Assembly (NCBI GenBank): GCA_028702435.1
Contig: JAQVOX010000002.1
Coordinates: 1 to 50,585 of the forward strand
DNA: 50,585 bases
Direction: 5' to 3'
DNA from: Desulfotomaculaceae bacterium
Lineage (GTDB): Bacteria > Bacillota > Desulfotomaculia > Desulfotomaculales > Pelotomaculaceae
Numbering within the stretch: the first letter of the stretch is position 1; each line of letters starts with the position of its first letter. Positions 29,962 to 41,794 of this stretch are shown here, piece by piece. The notes beneath the pieces were generated by a model. The model was not told the DNA's origin and did not search any database. It worked only from the letters and a program-made list of their open reading frames with translations. The position numbers and the translations under genes are program-made.

Positions 29962-31248
29962 TCACGCTAAAGCACCTTCCCGCATTACGATCCGGCCGCC
30001 TAATATGGTTGCATAGGGCAGGCCTTGTAGAACGCGTCCGGCAAAGGGGGTATTGCGTCCCTTGCTTGCAAACTGCTCCGGGTCTACCGTCCAGGTGGCT
30101 GCCGGGTCGATGATGGTAATGTCCGCATCCGCCCCGACTGCCAGCTCTCCCTTGGGCAGGCCCAGGATGGTGGCCGGGTTTAAGGTCAGCTTGGCTACCG
30201 CCTCTAGCGGGGTCAGGATGCCGGTGGCCACCAACTCGGTCCAGACCAGGCCCACCGCAGTTTCCAGCCCGACCATGCCGAAGGGGGCCAGGCCGTATTC
30301 CACGTCTTTTTCTTCAATTGTATGCGGGGCGTGGTCGGTGGCAATGACACTGATCGTCCCGTCGGCCAGCCCTTGCCTTACCGCGGCTACATCGGCGCCA
30401 GTGCGCAGGGGCGGGTTGACCTTGGTGGACGTGTTGTAGCCGGTCACCGCCTCATCCGTCAGGGTAAAGTGGTGCGGGGTGACCTCGGCGGTCACCCGGA
30501 TCCCTCTGGCCCTGGCCTCCCGCACCAGCCGGACGGAGCCGGCGGTGCTGACGTGGGCGATGTGCACCGGGCAGCCGGTTTCTTCGGCCAGCAGGATGTC
30601 CCGGGCCACCATCACTTCTTCCGCGCACGCGGGAATCCCCGGCAGGCCCAGCACGGTAGACAGATAACCTTCGTGCATGACCCCGCCGGAAGCCAGGCTC
30701 TTGTCCTCACAATGAGAGATAATCGTCATGTTCAGCATGCCGGCGTACTGCATGGCCCGGCGCATCAGCCCGGCGCTTATTACCGGTTGGCCGTCATCGG
30801 AAAAGGCCACCGCGCCCGCTTCCTGCATATCGCCCATTTCAGCCAGCTCAGCGCCTTTGCTGCCGCTGGTAATCGCCCCGATCGGGTAGACGTTTACTTT
30901 GCCAGCTTTTCGGGCCCGGCCCCGGATGTAGGAGATGATAGCCGCGCAGTCGGCCACCGGATTGGTGTTCGGCATGCAGGCAATTGAGGTAAAGCCGCCC
31001 CGCGCAGCGGCACAGGACCCGCTGAAAATGGTCTCCTTGGCCTCAAAGCCGGGTTCGCGCAGGTGTACGTGCATATCAATCAGACCGGGGGTGACCAGCT
31101 TGCCGGCCGCATCCAGCACCTCGGCATCGCCGGCGCTTAAGTTGACGCCGGTTTTGGCGATTCTGCCGTCTATAACCAATAGGTCCAGCTCGCCAACTTT
31201 GCCGGTGGCCGGGTCAATCAAGGTCCCGCCCTTAATAAGTAATTTCAT
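29962..31248 (-). CDS. pyrC: Dihydroorotase
   Basis: [38 protein letters not shown]. Confidence 0.95.
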   Translation of the reverse strand: MKLLIKGGTLIDPATGKVGELDLLVIDGRIAKTGVNLSAGDAEVLDAAGKLVTPGLIDMHVHLREPGFEAKETIFSGSCAAARGGFTSIACMPNTNPVADCAAIISYIRGRARKAGKVNVYPIGAITSGSKGAELAEMGDMQEAGAVAFSDDGQPVISAGLMRRAMQYAGMLNMTIISHCEDKSLASGGVMHEGYLSTVLGLPGIPACAEEVMVARDILLAEETGCPVHIAHVSTAGSVRLVREARARGIRVTAEVTPHHFTLTDEAVTGYNTSTKVNPPLRTGADVAAVRQGLADGTISVIATDHAPHTIEEKDVEYGLAPFGMVGLETAVGLVWTELVATGILTPLEAVAKLTLNPATILGLPKGELAVGADADITIIDPAATWTVDPEQFASKGRNTPFAGRVLQGLPYATILGGRIVMREGALA

Positions 31249-32173
31249 GCTGGCTGCCTCCTCCGGTGAGCAAGTATAAAACGGCCATGCGTACCGCCAC
31301 CCCGTTAGTTACCTGTTCAGTAATCACCGACTGCAAACCGTCCGCTATCTCCGGGTCAATTTCCACACCCCGGTTCATCGGGCCCGGGTGCATCACCAGC
31401 GCATCCGGTACGGCCAGCTTGAGTCTTGCGGCATTAAGCCCGAACAGGCGGCTGTATTCGCGCACCCCGGGGAACAGTCCCTGCTGCTGTCTTTCCCGCT
31501 GGATCCTGAGGATATAAACCACATCGGCGCCGTCCAGCGCGTCTTCGATACGGCCGCACACCCGGGCGCCCATTTGCTCCACTCCCGGGGGCATCAGCGT
31601 GGCCGGCCCGGCCAGCCTCACTTGTGCGCCCAACCGGGTGAAGCCCCAGATGTTCGAGCGGGCAACCCGGCTGTGTAATATGTCTCCAATGATGGCCACC
31701 TTCAGCCCATTAATGCGGCCTTTCTTTTCATTTACGGTAAAGAGGTCCAATAAAGCCTGGGTCGGGTGCTCGTGGGCGCCGTCTCCGGCGTTAATCACGG
31801 CAGCCTTCAACGTGCGGGCCAAAAGCTCCGCCGCGCCGGCCAGCGGGTGGCGCAGCACCACTACATCTGCGCCCATAGCGGCGATGGTGCGGGCGGTATC
31901 CCGCAGGCTCTCACCCTTTTTGACACTGCTGGTCGCCGCCGTGATGCCGATCGTGTCGGCGCTCAGGTATTTAGCGGCCAAGTCGAAGGAAGCCCGGGTG
32001 CGGGTGCTGGCCTCGTAAAAAACAGTAACCATAGCGTGTCCACGCAGGGTGGGTACCTTTTTGATCTGCCGCTGGATGATCCCTTTCATTGGCAGGGCAT
32101 TGTCTAAGATTAATTTTATTTCTTCGGCCGGGAGGTGCTGCAGCCCGACTAGGTCTTTGCCACTAAGGCCCAT
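31232..32173 (-). CDS. pyrB: Aspartate carbamoyltransferase catalytic subunit
   Basis: [57 protein letters not shown]. Confidence 0.95.
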   Translation of the reverse strand: MGLSGKDLVGLQHLPAEEIKLILDNALPMKGIIQRQIKKVPTLRGHAMVTVFYEASTRTRASFDLAAKYLSADTIGITAATSSVKKGESLRDTARTIAAMGADVVVLRHPLAGAAELLARTLKAAVINAGDGAHEHPTQALLDLFTVNEKKGRINGLKVAIIGDILHSRVARSNIWGFTRLGAQVRLAGPATLMPPGVEQMGARVCGRIEDALDGADVVYILRIQRERQQQGLFPGVREYSRLFGLNAARLKLAVPDALVMHPGPMNRGVEIDPEIADGLQSVITEQVTNGVAVRMAVLYLLTGGGSQHEITY

Positions 32174-32179
32174 TTGTTT

Positions 32180-32300
32180 TCCCCCCTTATTTTAAAAAAT
32201 AAGACCCCGCCTGGTTTGTTTTCCGGCTGAGGCCTGAAAGGGCTATCCGGGTCCTTCCCTTTCCGGTCTCACCTAGACCGTATATTTAAGGATGGAACCG
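32180..32300 (-). promoter_or_regulatory. PyrR-type attenuator between pyrR and pyrB
   Basis: Minus strand CGGTCTAGGTGAGACCGG (PyrR binding-loop-like, about 32263-32280), then a GC-rich hairpin GGCCTCAGCC...GGCGGGGTC followed by TTATTTTTT. Confidence 0.7.
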
Positions 32301-32305
32301 GTTTT

Positions 32306-33055
<750 letters not shown>

Positions 33056-33227
33056 ATAGTTTATAAAAAAAAAAAGAAAGTGTCAATACATCATGACCTA
33101 TTTATAATCGTAATGTTACAGATTAACTTTGAACCGAAGTCAATTTTTAGATATAATATTATACAATTAATCCTAGGGTCAAAGTGCGGAATTTCCGCAA
33201 TTTGTTAATAGATTGGCAGGTGTGCTC

Positions 33228-33947
33228 ATGTCTTTCATTAAAAATCCTTTGATTGTTGCCCTTGATGTGGACACTGTGGACGAAGCGGTGTCCCTGGCCG
33301 GTGCCCTGGCGCCATCTACCGGGGCGTTTAAGGTGGGCATGCAGCTTTTTAACAGCGCCGGGCCGGAAGCAGTCCGCCGGCTGATCGAAAAAAACGCCCC
33401 GGTTTTCGTGGACTTAAAACTGCATGACATCCCGAATACGGTGGCCGGCGCAGCCCGGGCTCTTACCAGGCACGGGGCGGCAATATTCAATGTGCACGCG
33501 GCCGGAGGCCGGGTAATGATGCAGGAAGCGGCTCGGGCGGCCCGGGATGAGGCCGCCAAGGCCGGAATCAAGCCCCCGCTGGTGATAGCCGTAACCGTTT
33601 TGACTAGCATTGACGAGGGCATGTTTAATCAAGAGTTGGGTATTCCCGGCACCATTGAAGAGCGAGTTGTGGCCTGGGCGAGACTGGCTAAGGAAGCCGG
33701 TATGGACGGCGTGGTGGCGTCACCCAAGGAAATAGCTGCGATTAGGGGGGCCTGCGGGAACAATTTCGTAATCATCACCCCGGGAGTCCGCCCGGCAGGG
33801 GCAGCCGCAAACGACCAGAAGCGGACGATGACCCCTGGTGAAGCGGTCAAGCTGGGCGCCGACTACTTGGTAGTCGGCCGGCCGGTCACTGCCGCCCCGG
33901 ACCCGGTTGCGGCAGCTAAGGCGATCCTCCAGGAAATAGGAGTTTGA
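33228..33947 (+). CDS. pyrF: Orotidine-5'-phosphate decarboxylase
   Basis: PLIVALDVDTVDEA, VFVDLKLHDIPNTV, ITPGVRP, VVGRPVTAAPDP. Confidence 0.95.
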   Translation: MSFIKNPLIVALDVDTVDEAVSLAGALAPSTGAFKVGMQLFNSAGPEAVRRLIEKNAPVFVDLKLHDIPNTVAGAARALTRHGAAIFNVHAAGGRVMMQEAARAARDEAAKAGIKPPLVIAVTVLTSIDEGMFNQELGIPGTIEERVVAWARLAKEAGMDGVVASPKEIAAIRGACGNNFVIITPGVRPAGAAANDQKRTMTPGEAVKLGADYLVVGRPVTAAPDPVAAAKAILQEIGV

Positions 33948-33991
33948 TTATGCGCCGTTATTTAAGAAAATTTTTGTAGGGAGGTACATAA

Positions 33992-34567
33992 TTGCTGACT
34001 AAAGATGAAATTACCACCATTTTAAAAAAAACCAAGGCCATGCTCACCGGTCATTTTAAGCTGACTTCGGGCCGTCATAGTGACCGCTATTTTCAGTGCG
34101 CGATGGTTTTGCAACATCCTGACCATACAGGGGTTCTTTGCGGGGAGTTGGCCCGGCGGTTTGCCGGTGAAAATATTTCTGTGGTAGTTGGCCCGGCGAC
34201 GGGCGGCATTATTGTGTCCTATGAGGTGGCGCGGGCTCTTAACGTGCGGAGTATATTTAGCGAGCGGGAAGAAGGAGTCATGAAGCTTAGAAGGGGCTTT
34301 TCCATTACGCCCGGGGAAAAGGTGTTGGTGGTGGAGGATGTGATCACCACCGGCGGATCGGTGCTTGAGGTAATCGATCTAATCCGGAAACTGGGCGGTG
34401 AGGTTGTAGGCACCGGTGTGCTCGTAGACCGCAGCAGCGGCAAAATTGACCTGGGTGTGCGTACGGAAGCGCTACTGACCACTGCCGCAATCTCCTATGC
34501 TCCTGAAGATTGCCCATTGTGCCGGCAGGGGCTGCCGCTAGAAAAGCCCGGCAGTAGAAATATCTAA
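33992..34567 (+). CDS. pyrE: Orotate phosphoribosyltransferase
   Basis: HFKLTSGRHSDRYFQCA, VLVVEDVITTGGSVLEVI; TTG start likely. Confidence 0.93.
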   Translation: MLTKDEITTILKKTKAMLTGHFKLTSGRHSDRYFQCAMVLQHPDHTGVLCGELARRFAGENISVVVGPATGGIIVSYEVARALNVRSIFSEREEGVMKLRRGFSITPGEKVLVVEDVITTGGSVLEVIDLIRKLGGEVVGTGVLVDRSSGKIDLGVRTEALLTTAAISYAPEDCPLCRQGLPLEKPGSRNI

Positions 34568-34617
34568 AGCTGATCAAGGTATAACTGCTGCACACGCGCG
34601 AGTATCTACAGCGGGCT

Positions 34618-36393
34618 TTAATTTCCGCCGCCCAGTCTTTCCACCAATTCTTCATCCGGTACAGCCATAATCGTTTTTTGCTGCCGGTAAATGACCATGC
34701 CCGGCCGCGCGCCTTTGGGTTTACTGACATGCTTTTTCAGCGTGTAATCCACCGGTACGTTTGTTGAGCTGTGCCCTTTACTGAAAAATGCGGCCAACGC
34801 GGCCGCCTCGGCTAGGGTGGAGGCGGGTATTTCTTTGCCTTCGGTCCTGATGATCACATGGGCGCCGTGGATGTCCTTGGTGTGCAGCCAAAGATCATTT
34901 TCCTGGGCTAATTTTAAGGTCAGGTAGTCGTTTTGTTTGTTGTTCTTCCCAACCAGTATTTGCAAGCCGTCTGAAGAAAAGAAAGAGAGGGGCTTTGGCA
35001 CTAGCCGCTCTTTTTTCTTTTTTTTGCCCCCTGGTAAGGGAGGGGGGCTTTTGAGATAGCCCTGCTCAGTCAGCTCTAGTTTTATTTCCGCCAGCTCGGA
35101 CAAATTGCTTACCTGCTCGAGGGCGTTTTTGATCCCTTCCAGATAGAGCATTTCGTCGCGGGCGGCGGCGATCCTTGGCTCCAGCGCGGTGCGCGTGTTT
35201 CTGGCCTTGATGTACTTTTTAAAATAAAGCTGGGCATTTTCCGACGGTGAGCGGTGCCGGTCCAGGGGTATGGTCACGGTCTGGTCACCGGTTTCATAAT
35301 AATTTTGCAGGCAGGCCTCAGGCAGCCCCTGCTCAAGCCGGTACAGGTTAGCGGTAAGCAATTCCCCGTACAGTTTAAATTTGTCGGCCGCGGCGGTAGC
35401 TTTGAGGCTGGCCTGGTACAAGTCATGTTTCTTTCCTAGCCGGGACATTTCTTTTTTCAATATAGTTAAAACACGGTTTCGCCCCTTGTTGATTATTTCT
35501 GCCTGCTCCCGCTCCCAAAAGAATAGGTCCACCAGCTCGTTCATTTCCCCGTGCTTTGTGGCTAGCCCGGTGTGCGTAAGCTCCAGGGCAGCAAAATCCA
35601 GGGCCTGGCCTTTATTGCCGCAAGTCAGGCAGGGCGCAAAGCGGCCCTCTCGGGCCAGGGCCATTATTTGATGAATGGGCTCCCACAGGGACCGGAACTC
35701 GTATTCACCACAGTGATCCAGCAGGACATCCGCCGCCAGGTTGGCGCGATCAATAATTTCCCGGCAGGTGACTTTACTCAGCCCCTCAAAACGGCCCTGC
35801 AGCAGCTCTACGAGGGTAGTTTCCAGGGGTGCATCAAGACAGTGCCGGCGGAACTGTTCTTCATTAAAAAGCAGCGGGTTAAGTTTATTCTGGGAGGGCG
35901 GGGGCAGGTAGGGCTGACCCGGCAAGACTTCCCGGTACCTGCTGACGGCGTGCGAATAACGCTTAATGCCGTCAATAATGATATTTGAGACCGGCTCTAC
36001 CAGGAGGATATTGCTGTGCTTGCCCATAATTTCACAGATGAGATGCTTGGGTAACCGGCGTCCCAGCTCATCCCACGCTTCGACCTTGATGAGCAGCATT
36101 CTCTCTAGTCCGGGCTGCTGCACGCTGATAATGCGGCCGCCCTCCAGGTGCTTGCGCAGCACCATACAGAAAACAGGCGCGGCGGCAGGGTTTTCCCTGG
36201 TGGTACCGGTCAGGTGGACCCGCGCGCTTTGGGCGTTGGCCGACAGGAGCAGGCGGCCCCGGAACCCTGGCCGGTGCACCACCAGAACGATTTCGTCTCT
36301 GGTGGGCTGATGGATGCGGTCGATCCGCCCGCCGGTAAGTTTTTCATCCAGCTCTTTGGTTATTGCCGCCAGAACCAGGCCGTCGTAAGGCAT
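34618..36393 (-). CDS. rqcH: RqcH / NFACT-family ribosome quality control protein
   Basis: MPYDGLVLAAITKELDEKLTGGRIDRIHQPTRDEIVL, IMGKHSNILLV, NDYLTLKLAQENDLWLHTKDIHGAHVII. Confidence 0.93.
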   Translation of the reverse strand: MPYDGLVLAAITKELDEKLTGGRIDRIHQPTRDEIVLVVHRPGFRGRLLLSANAQSARVHLTGTTRENPAAAPVFCMVLRKHLEGGRIISVQQPGLERMLLIKVEAWDELGRRLPKHLICEIMGKHSNILLVEPVSNIIIDGIKRYSHAVSRYREVLPGQPYLPPPSQNKLNPLLFNEEQFRRHCLDAPLETTLVELLQGRFEGLSKVTCREIIDRANLAADVLLDHCGEYEFRSLWEPIHQIMALAREGRFAPCLTCGNKGQALDFAALELTHTGLATKHGEMNELVDLFFWEREQAEIINKGRNRVLTILKKEMSRLGKKHDLYQASLKATAAADKFKLYGELLTANLYRLEQGLPEACLQNYYETGDQTVTIPLDRHRSPSENAQLYFKKYIKARNTRTALEPRIAAARDEMLYLEGIKNALEQVSNLSELAEIKLELTEQGYLKSPPPLPGGKKKKKERLVPKPLSFFSSDGLQILVGKNNKQNDYLTLKLAQENDLWLHTKDIHGAHVIIRTEGKEIPASTLAEAAALAAFFSKGHSSTNVPVDYTLKKHVSKPKGARPGMVIYRQQKTIMAVPDEELVERLGGGN

Positions 36394-36525
36394 GTTTCTA
36401 TCCTCCCATTGTCAATGATAATACATAAGTCTCATATACCCTATTTTACAATATCCTCTTCTAATTTTCACCTATCCGGAATAATCTTAACACACAGGTA
36501 AAATATGGATAAGAGGTGAAGAGTT

Positions 36526-39276
36526 ATGTCCGGGCATTGGTACTCCTTAACCACGCCAGAAATTTCAGAACGTTTGCAAACTGACGAAAAGAACGGTCTG
36601 TCAGAGCCCGAGGCCAAGGCTAGAAAAGTTAAATTTGGCCCAAACGATTTGTCCTGGGCGCCCGGGGCGCCGCTTTGGAGTATTTTCATCAATCAGTTTA
36701 ATAGTTATCTGGTATTAGTCCTGCTATTTGTAAGCGCTTATTTAGGGCTTTCCGGCGCCTATCCCCAGGCAGTTGCGATCATGATTATGATCGCAGCTAG
36801 GGCAGTTTTGGGGGTTATTAAGGAATGCCTCGCTGAACACTCAAAAACAATTTTAAGACAATTGACTGCATCTGAAGTTAAGGTAATCCGGGATGGCCGA
36901 AAACGTATGATACCCGCGTTAGAGCTTGTTCCGGGTGATCTTGTTTTACTTGAGAAAGGGGATTTGGTTCCGGCAGACATACGTCTGATAGAGGCAGACC
37001 GGCTGAGCATTGATGAACTGGCGCTGACCGAAGAGACCCGGCCGGTTGAAAAAGCAGCAGAGACACTACCGGATACTGAATTGCCCCTTACAGGTACTTT
37101 TAATATGGCTTACCAGGGCACAACGGTCACCGGGGGGAGCGGGCGCGGTGTGGTAGTCCAAACCGGTATGGCTACTGAGGCGGGCTTTAAGGCCTCTTTT
37201 GTTCGGGAGGACGGTGAAGAAGATACCCCGCTCCAGCGCCGTCTGGCTCAAATAACCAAGACAATGTCGGTTCCTTACCTACTTGTAGGCTTGCTCATAA
37301 TAGCACTGGGCATAAGCAGGAGCGGGGAGACTGAGCAAATGCTCCTCTTGGTGATCTGTTTGGCTGCAGCTGCCGGTCCCTGGGATCTGCCTGCCGTAGT
37401 AACTTTGCACCAGGCTGCCGGGGCAAGGCGTCTGATCAGCCGCGGGGTTTTTATGCGCAAACTTTCGTCAATGGAAAAACTCGGTGATATTACGGTGCTT
37501 TGTACGAGTAAAACCGGAACGCTCACCCAAAATAAAATGACCGTGCGACAGGTTATTTTAGGTGGACAAGCCTTTCAGGTCACAGGAGAAGGTTATGATC
37601 CCAAGGGTAATTTTATTGGCGTATCAGACAGGCATAAACAACATTTCGACTTATTCATGAAAGCAGCCGCGCTATGCAATAATGCCCATTTGCAACGTGG
37701 TGATATTAGTGTGGCCGGAATTTTTAGGGGGCCGGCAGACAGGCGCCCGGTCGAAAAGTGGTCGATCAAAGGAGAGCCTACTGAAGGGGCGCTGCTGGTA
37801 ATGGCAGCCAAGGCAGGTTTTTGGCGGGAGAGAATAGAAATAAAAGAAAAGCGGGCGGCCGAACTGCCCTTTAGCTCAGAACGTAAGCGGATGACTGTGG
37901 TATACCGGCGGCCTGCCGGAGAAATGGATGTCTTTGTCAAAGGGACGCCGGAAATGATTTTGGATTTATGCACTCATACCTACAAAAATGGCCGGATTTT
38001 GCCGCTCTCCGCCCGGGAGCGAAAAGAGCTGCTGCAGCAAATTGATTTGATGGCATCGGATTCCCAGCGGGTACTGGCCTTTGCCTGGCGTACATTACCT
38101 GCCAGCGCCGGCGATTATTCTGAAGAGCATTTAGAGCAGCAGCTGGTCTTTCTTGGCTTAGCCGGGATGACAGATCTGCTTCGGCCTGACGCGGTTAAAG
38201 CTATGCGCAGCTGCCGCCGGGCGGGAGTTAGGGTGACCTTACTAACTGGTGACCACCAGTCGGCAGCGCTGGCGCTGGCAGGCAAACTGGGTATTATTAA
38301 TAATGGCCGGGTGCTAACTGGAACTGACCTGGATCAGGTGCCTGAGGCGCAGCTATTGGAACTTGTAAACCAGGTTTCAGTGTACGCCAGAGTTTCTCCT
38401 GAAAAAAAGCGGCGGGTTATCCAGGCCTTAAAAAAGTCGGGGCAGGTGGTGGCCGCAGCCGGCAGTGGGGGAGGCGACGCACCGGCGCTCAAAGCAGCCG
38501 ACATCGGGATTGCAATGGGTATTAACGGCGCTAATTTAACCAAAGGAGCCGCGGACATAATTCTGGACGGTGATCATTTCAGCGGTATTATCGCCGCCAT
38601 TGAAGAAGGTAGGGGTTGTTATGATAACGCCCGCAAAGTAATTAGTCACCTGCTTTCCGGCAGCGTTGGTTTGGTTTTGACTGTAATTGCCGCTGCTTTG
38701 GCGGGGCTGCCCGGGCTGTTGACACCGGTACAGATCCTTTGGGCCGGTTTGATCGCCGGCGCCCTTCCGGCTATGGCGCTCGGAATGGGGCCTGGTGACC
38801 CGGAGAGTATGGAGCGCACGCTTAGCCAGCCGCATTATAGTTCTGTTAAATTTATTACTCACGGCCTGGCCGGGTACATTGCCACCAAGGGGCTGATGAT
38901 CAGTCTTTGTACCTTAACGATCTTCTGGATCGGCCTGTCCCTGGGGGGTGAAGCGCTGGCCCGCGCTATGGCTTTCAATACTCTTGTTTTTTGCCAGCTA
39001 TCCTTTATTTTCAATTCTCGCTTATTGGAGTATACTGTTATAGAAAAGGGGTTTTTGTCAAATTTACCTCCAGTTGGGGCAGTGTTGATTTCAGTTGTCC
39101 TGCAGCTGTTGTTAAACTACGTGCCCTGGCTACAATCGAGCTTTCACACTGTTTACTTAAGCGGGTGGCACTGGACTTGTATTTTGGCGCTGGCAGTACT
39201 GCCTGCTGTCCTGGTTGCCCTGCGCCGCCACTTCACCGGTAGGACGGGGAAAAAAGTGGTGTTCTTGAAAGTGTAA
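36526..39276 (+). CDS. P-type cation-ATPase homologue with degenerate catalytic and ion-binding motifs (candidate pseudoenzyme)
   Basis: Full-length P2-type architecture, uninterrupted 916-aa ORF; phosphorylation motif reads CTSKTGTLTQNKMT (Ser in place of Asp), GDGVND region reads GSGGGD, TM4 reads GPWDLP, TM6 reads AGLIAGALP. Confidence 0.9.
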   Translation: MSGHWYSLTTPEISERLQTDEKNGLSEPEAKARKVKFGPNDLSWAPGAPLWSIFINQFNSYLVLVLLFVSAYLGLSGAYPQAVAIMIMIAARAVLGVIKECLAEHSKTILRQLTASEVKVIRDGRKRMIPALELVPGDLVLLEKGDLVPADIRLIEADRLSIDELALTEETRPVEKAAETLPDTELPLTGTFNMAYQGTTVTGGSGRGVVVQTGMATEAGFKASFVREDGEEDTPLQRRLAQITKTMSVPYLLVGLLIIALGISRSGETEQMLLLVICLAAAAGPWDLPAVVTLHQAAGARRLISRGVFMRKLSSMEKLGDITVLCTSKTGTLTQNKMTVRQVILGGQAFQVTGEGYDPKGNFIGVSDRHKQHFDLFMKAAALCNNAHLQRGDISVAGIFRGPADRRPVEKWSIKGEPTEGALLVMAAKAGFWRERIEIKEKRAAELPFSSERKRMTVVYRRPAGEMDVFVKGTPEMILDLCTHTYKNGRILPLSARERKELLQQIDLMASDSQRVLAFAWRTLPASAGDYSEEHLEQQLVFLGLAGMTDLLRPDAVKAMRSCRRAGVRVTLLTGDHQSAALALAGKLGIINNGRVLTGTDLDQVPEAQLLELVNQVSVYARVSPEKKRRVIQALKKSGQVVAAAGSGGGDAPALKAADIGIAMGINGANLTKGAADIILDGDHFSGIIAAIEEGRGCYDNARKVISHLLSGSVGLVLTVIAAALAGLPGLLTPVQILWAGLIAGALPAMALGMGPGDPESMERTLSQPHYSSVKFITHGLAGYIATKGLMISLCTLTIFWIGLSLGGEALARAMAFNTLVFCQLSFIFNSRLLEYTVIEKGFLSNLPPVGAVLISVVLQLLLNYVPWLQSSFHTVYLSGWHWTCILALAVLPAVLVALRRHFTGRTGKKVVFLKV

Positions 39277-39331
39277 TTAGATAGAATAAGATCGATGGGT
39301 CGAGAATTATGTAGGCGAGGAGGCTTTAAAC

Positions 39332-40177
39332 TTGCGTTTTACTAAGGTACAGGGTCTAGGTAACGATTTTATTTTAGTAAACTGTTTTAAGGAAAATATA
39401 GCGGAAAGAGATTTCTCAAAACTGGCCGTGCGGGCATGTGACCGGCACTTTGGCATCGGCGCCGACGGTCTGGTATTGCTTCTCCCTGCGGAGGTAGCCG
39501 ACGTGAACATGCGTATATTTAACCCGGACGGCAGTGAGGCAGAAATGTGCGGAAATGTAATCCGCTGTGCGGCCAAGTATCTTTTTGAGCATGGCCTAGT
39601 CACAAAAAATCAGATTAAGGTGCAAACTCTGGCCGGGATCATGCGGCCCGAGTTGATCACAACTAGCGGCCAGGTACAACTGGTACGGGTGGACATGGGA
39701 AAACCACGTCTGGATCGCCTGGAGATACCGATGGCCGGGCCTCCCGGCCGGGTGCTCAGTGAACCGCTGGAGGCCGGCGGGGTCACCTATCAGGTCACTG
39801 CGGTTTCGATGGGCAACCCTCATTGCATCATTTTAGTTCCGGATGTGGAACAGATCCCCTTATCTGTAGCAGGTCCTGCCTTGGAGAGGCACAGTGTGTT
39901 TCCCAGCAGGACTAACGTTGAGTTTATTCAGGTGGTAAACCGTGAGGAAGTAAAAATGAGGGTCTGGGAAAGAGGAGCCGGAGAGACGATGGCGTGCGGC
40001 ACCGGGGCCTGCGCCGCAGTAGTCGCCTGCGCGCTGAACGATTGTACCACAAGGCAAGTGACAGTGCATTTGCAGGCCGGAGACCTGTTGATCGAGTGGG
40101 GGGCAGACAATCACGTCTATATGACCGGGCCTGCCGAAGAGGTTTTTACCGGGGAATACCCGGTTTTGGAAAAATAA
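39332..40177 (+). CDS. dapF: Diaminopimelate epimerase
   Basis: [51 protein letters not shown]. Confidence 0.95.
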   Translation: MRFTKVQGLGNDFILVNCFKENIAERDFSKLAVRACDRHFGIGADGLVLLLPAEVADVNMRIFNPDGSEAEMCGNVIRCAAKYLFEHGLVTKNQIKVQTLAGIMRPELITTSGQVQLVRVDMGKPRLDRLEIPMAGPPGRVLSEPLEAGGVTYQVTAVSMGNPHCIILVPDVEQIPLSVAGPALERHSVFPSRTNVEFIQVVNREEVKMRVWERGAGETMACGTGACAAVVACALNDCTTRQVTVHLQAGDLLIEWGADNHVYMTGPAEEVFTGEYPVLEK

Positions 40178-40415
40178 CCATACGCACAAATAATTTTATC
40201 CATTAATGTAAATTAAACATGGTTATTATTGTATTCGGTCCATATTGAAGGACAATGAAAAATCATGTACAAATTTTATGCATAATGATAAAATATACGA
40301 AAGAAATTTTGGGCAGCAATAGAGAAAATGTAATATTTATTTTACCTGCCGGGTGCGATTAAGCTGAGGCGATATATTTTTATGTTATGTTATTAATCAA
40401 GGAGGAATATATGAG

Positions 40416-41609
40416 ATGAGATTATCCGGTAGAGCACTTATGATCAACCCGTCCCCGACCATGGCCATAGACGCAAAGGCCAAAGCCATGAAAGCAAGCG
40501 GCATCAGCGTCGTAGGCTTTGGAGCAGGAGAACCGGATTTTGATACCCCGGATCACATTAAAGAAGCTGCTGTAGCTGCTATTTGGGGCGGTTTGACCAA
40601 ATATACTCCCGTTGCAGGTACTATTGAACTAAGAGAAGCAATATGTAATAAATTTAAAGTTGATCAGGGACTCGACTATCAGCCATCCCAAATTGTTGTT
40701 TCTACCGGCGCTAAGCATTCTCTTTACAACGCCATCCAGGTCCTTGTGCAAGCCGGTGATGAGGTTATTTTACCCGCTCCCTACTGGGTAAGTTATTTAG
40801 AGCAAATAAAGCTGGCCGGCGCCGAAGCCAAAATAGTGGACACACAGGAGGTTAACGATTTTAAGATCACACCGGAAGAACTGGTGTCAGCGATTAACCA
40901 ACGCACCCGCCTATTAATTTTAAATACCCCGAGTAATCCCACCGGGGCGGTGTATTCCGAAGCAGAACTGCGGGCGCTGAAGGAGATTATTATTAAGCAT
41001 GATCTTACCGTTATTTCCGACGAAGTATATGAGAAAATAATCTACGACGGCCTCCGCCATGTTAGCATTTCCTCAATCTCGCCCGACCTGAAAGAGCATA
41101 CGGTGGTTATTAACGCTGTTTCCAAAACTTACGCCATGACCGGCTGGCGGATTGGATACACTGCAGCGCCGGCATCTATAGCCAGTGCCATGGCTAGTTT
41201 ACAAAGTCATTCCACCTCCAATCCCACCTCCATTTCTCAGGCTGCCAGCGTGGCGGCACTCAGCGGAGATCAGGAACCAGTTACCCAAATGGTTGAGGAG
41301 TATGAACGGCGGAGAAACTATATGTTGGAGCGGTTACTGGCTATTCCCGGTGTTACCTGTACCCGGCCGGGCGGCGCCTTCTACTTATTCCCCGACGTAA
41401 AGTCATATTTCGGCAAAACATTTAAAGGAAAAGTTATTAACTGCGCCACCGACCTGGCTACAATCCTCTTAGAAGAAATACAAGTAGCTTTGGTACCGGG
41501 TGTTGCTTTTGGAAATGACGATTGTTTCCGCTTGTCTTATGCTGTTTCTATGGATAATATCAAAGAAGGCATGGACCGGATGACTAATCTAATGGAAAAA
41601 ATACGTTAA
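40416..41609 (+). CDS. Pyridoxal phosphate-dependent aspartate aminotransferase
   Basis: GAGEPDFDTPDHIKEAA, NTPSNPTGAVYS, AVSKTYAMTGWRIGY. Confidence 0.92.
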   Translation: MRLSGRALMINPSPTMAIDAKAKAMKASGISVVGFGAGEPDFDTPDHIKEAAVAAIWGGLTKYTPVAGTIELREAICNKFKVDQGLDYQPSQIVVSTGAKHSLYNAIQVLVQAGDEVILPAPYWVSYLEQIKLAGAEAKIVDTQEVNDFKITPEELVSAINQRTRLLILNTPSNPTGAVYSEAELRALKEIIIKHDLTVISDEVYEKIIYDGLRHVSISSISPDLKEHTVVINAVSKTYAMTGWRIGYTAAPASIASAMASLQSHSTSNPTSISQAASVAALSGDQEPVTQMVEEYERRRNYMLERLLAIPGVTCTRPGGAFYLFPDVKSYFGKTFKGKVINCATDLATILLEEIQVALVPGVAFGNDDCFRLSYAVSMDNIKEGMDRMTNLMEKIR

Positions 41610-41794
41610 CCGGTTTCTGTTATAAGGTGTGGTTAATGTGGTAGTGAACCGTTTTAGCCCATTTTTTTATTAATGAAGGATTTTCCCCGGTTAAGGGCAA
41701 ATAACATCAATTCCCTTTTGGCTTAATTAATTTAATTACAATAGACAATAATATAGTGAGGTAACTAAGACGATAAGTACCGGGTGGTGGAAAA

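Noticed and set aside
30053-32107. Plus-strand ORFs opposite pyrC and pyrB (for example 30322-30987, 31599-32018)
   Set aside because: Antisense shadows of strongly conserved pyr genes.
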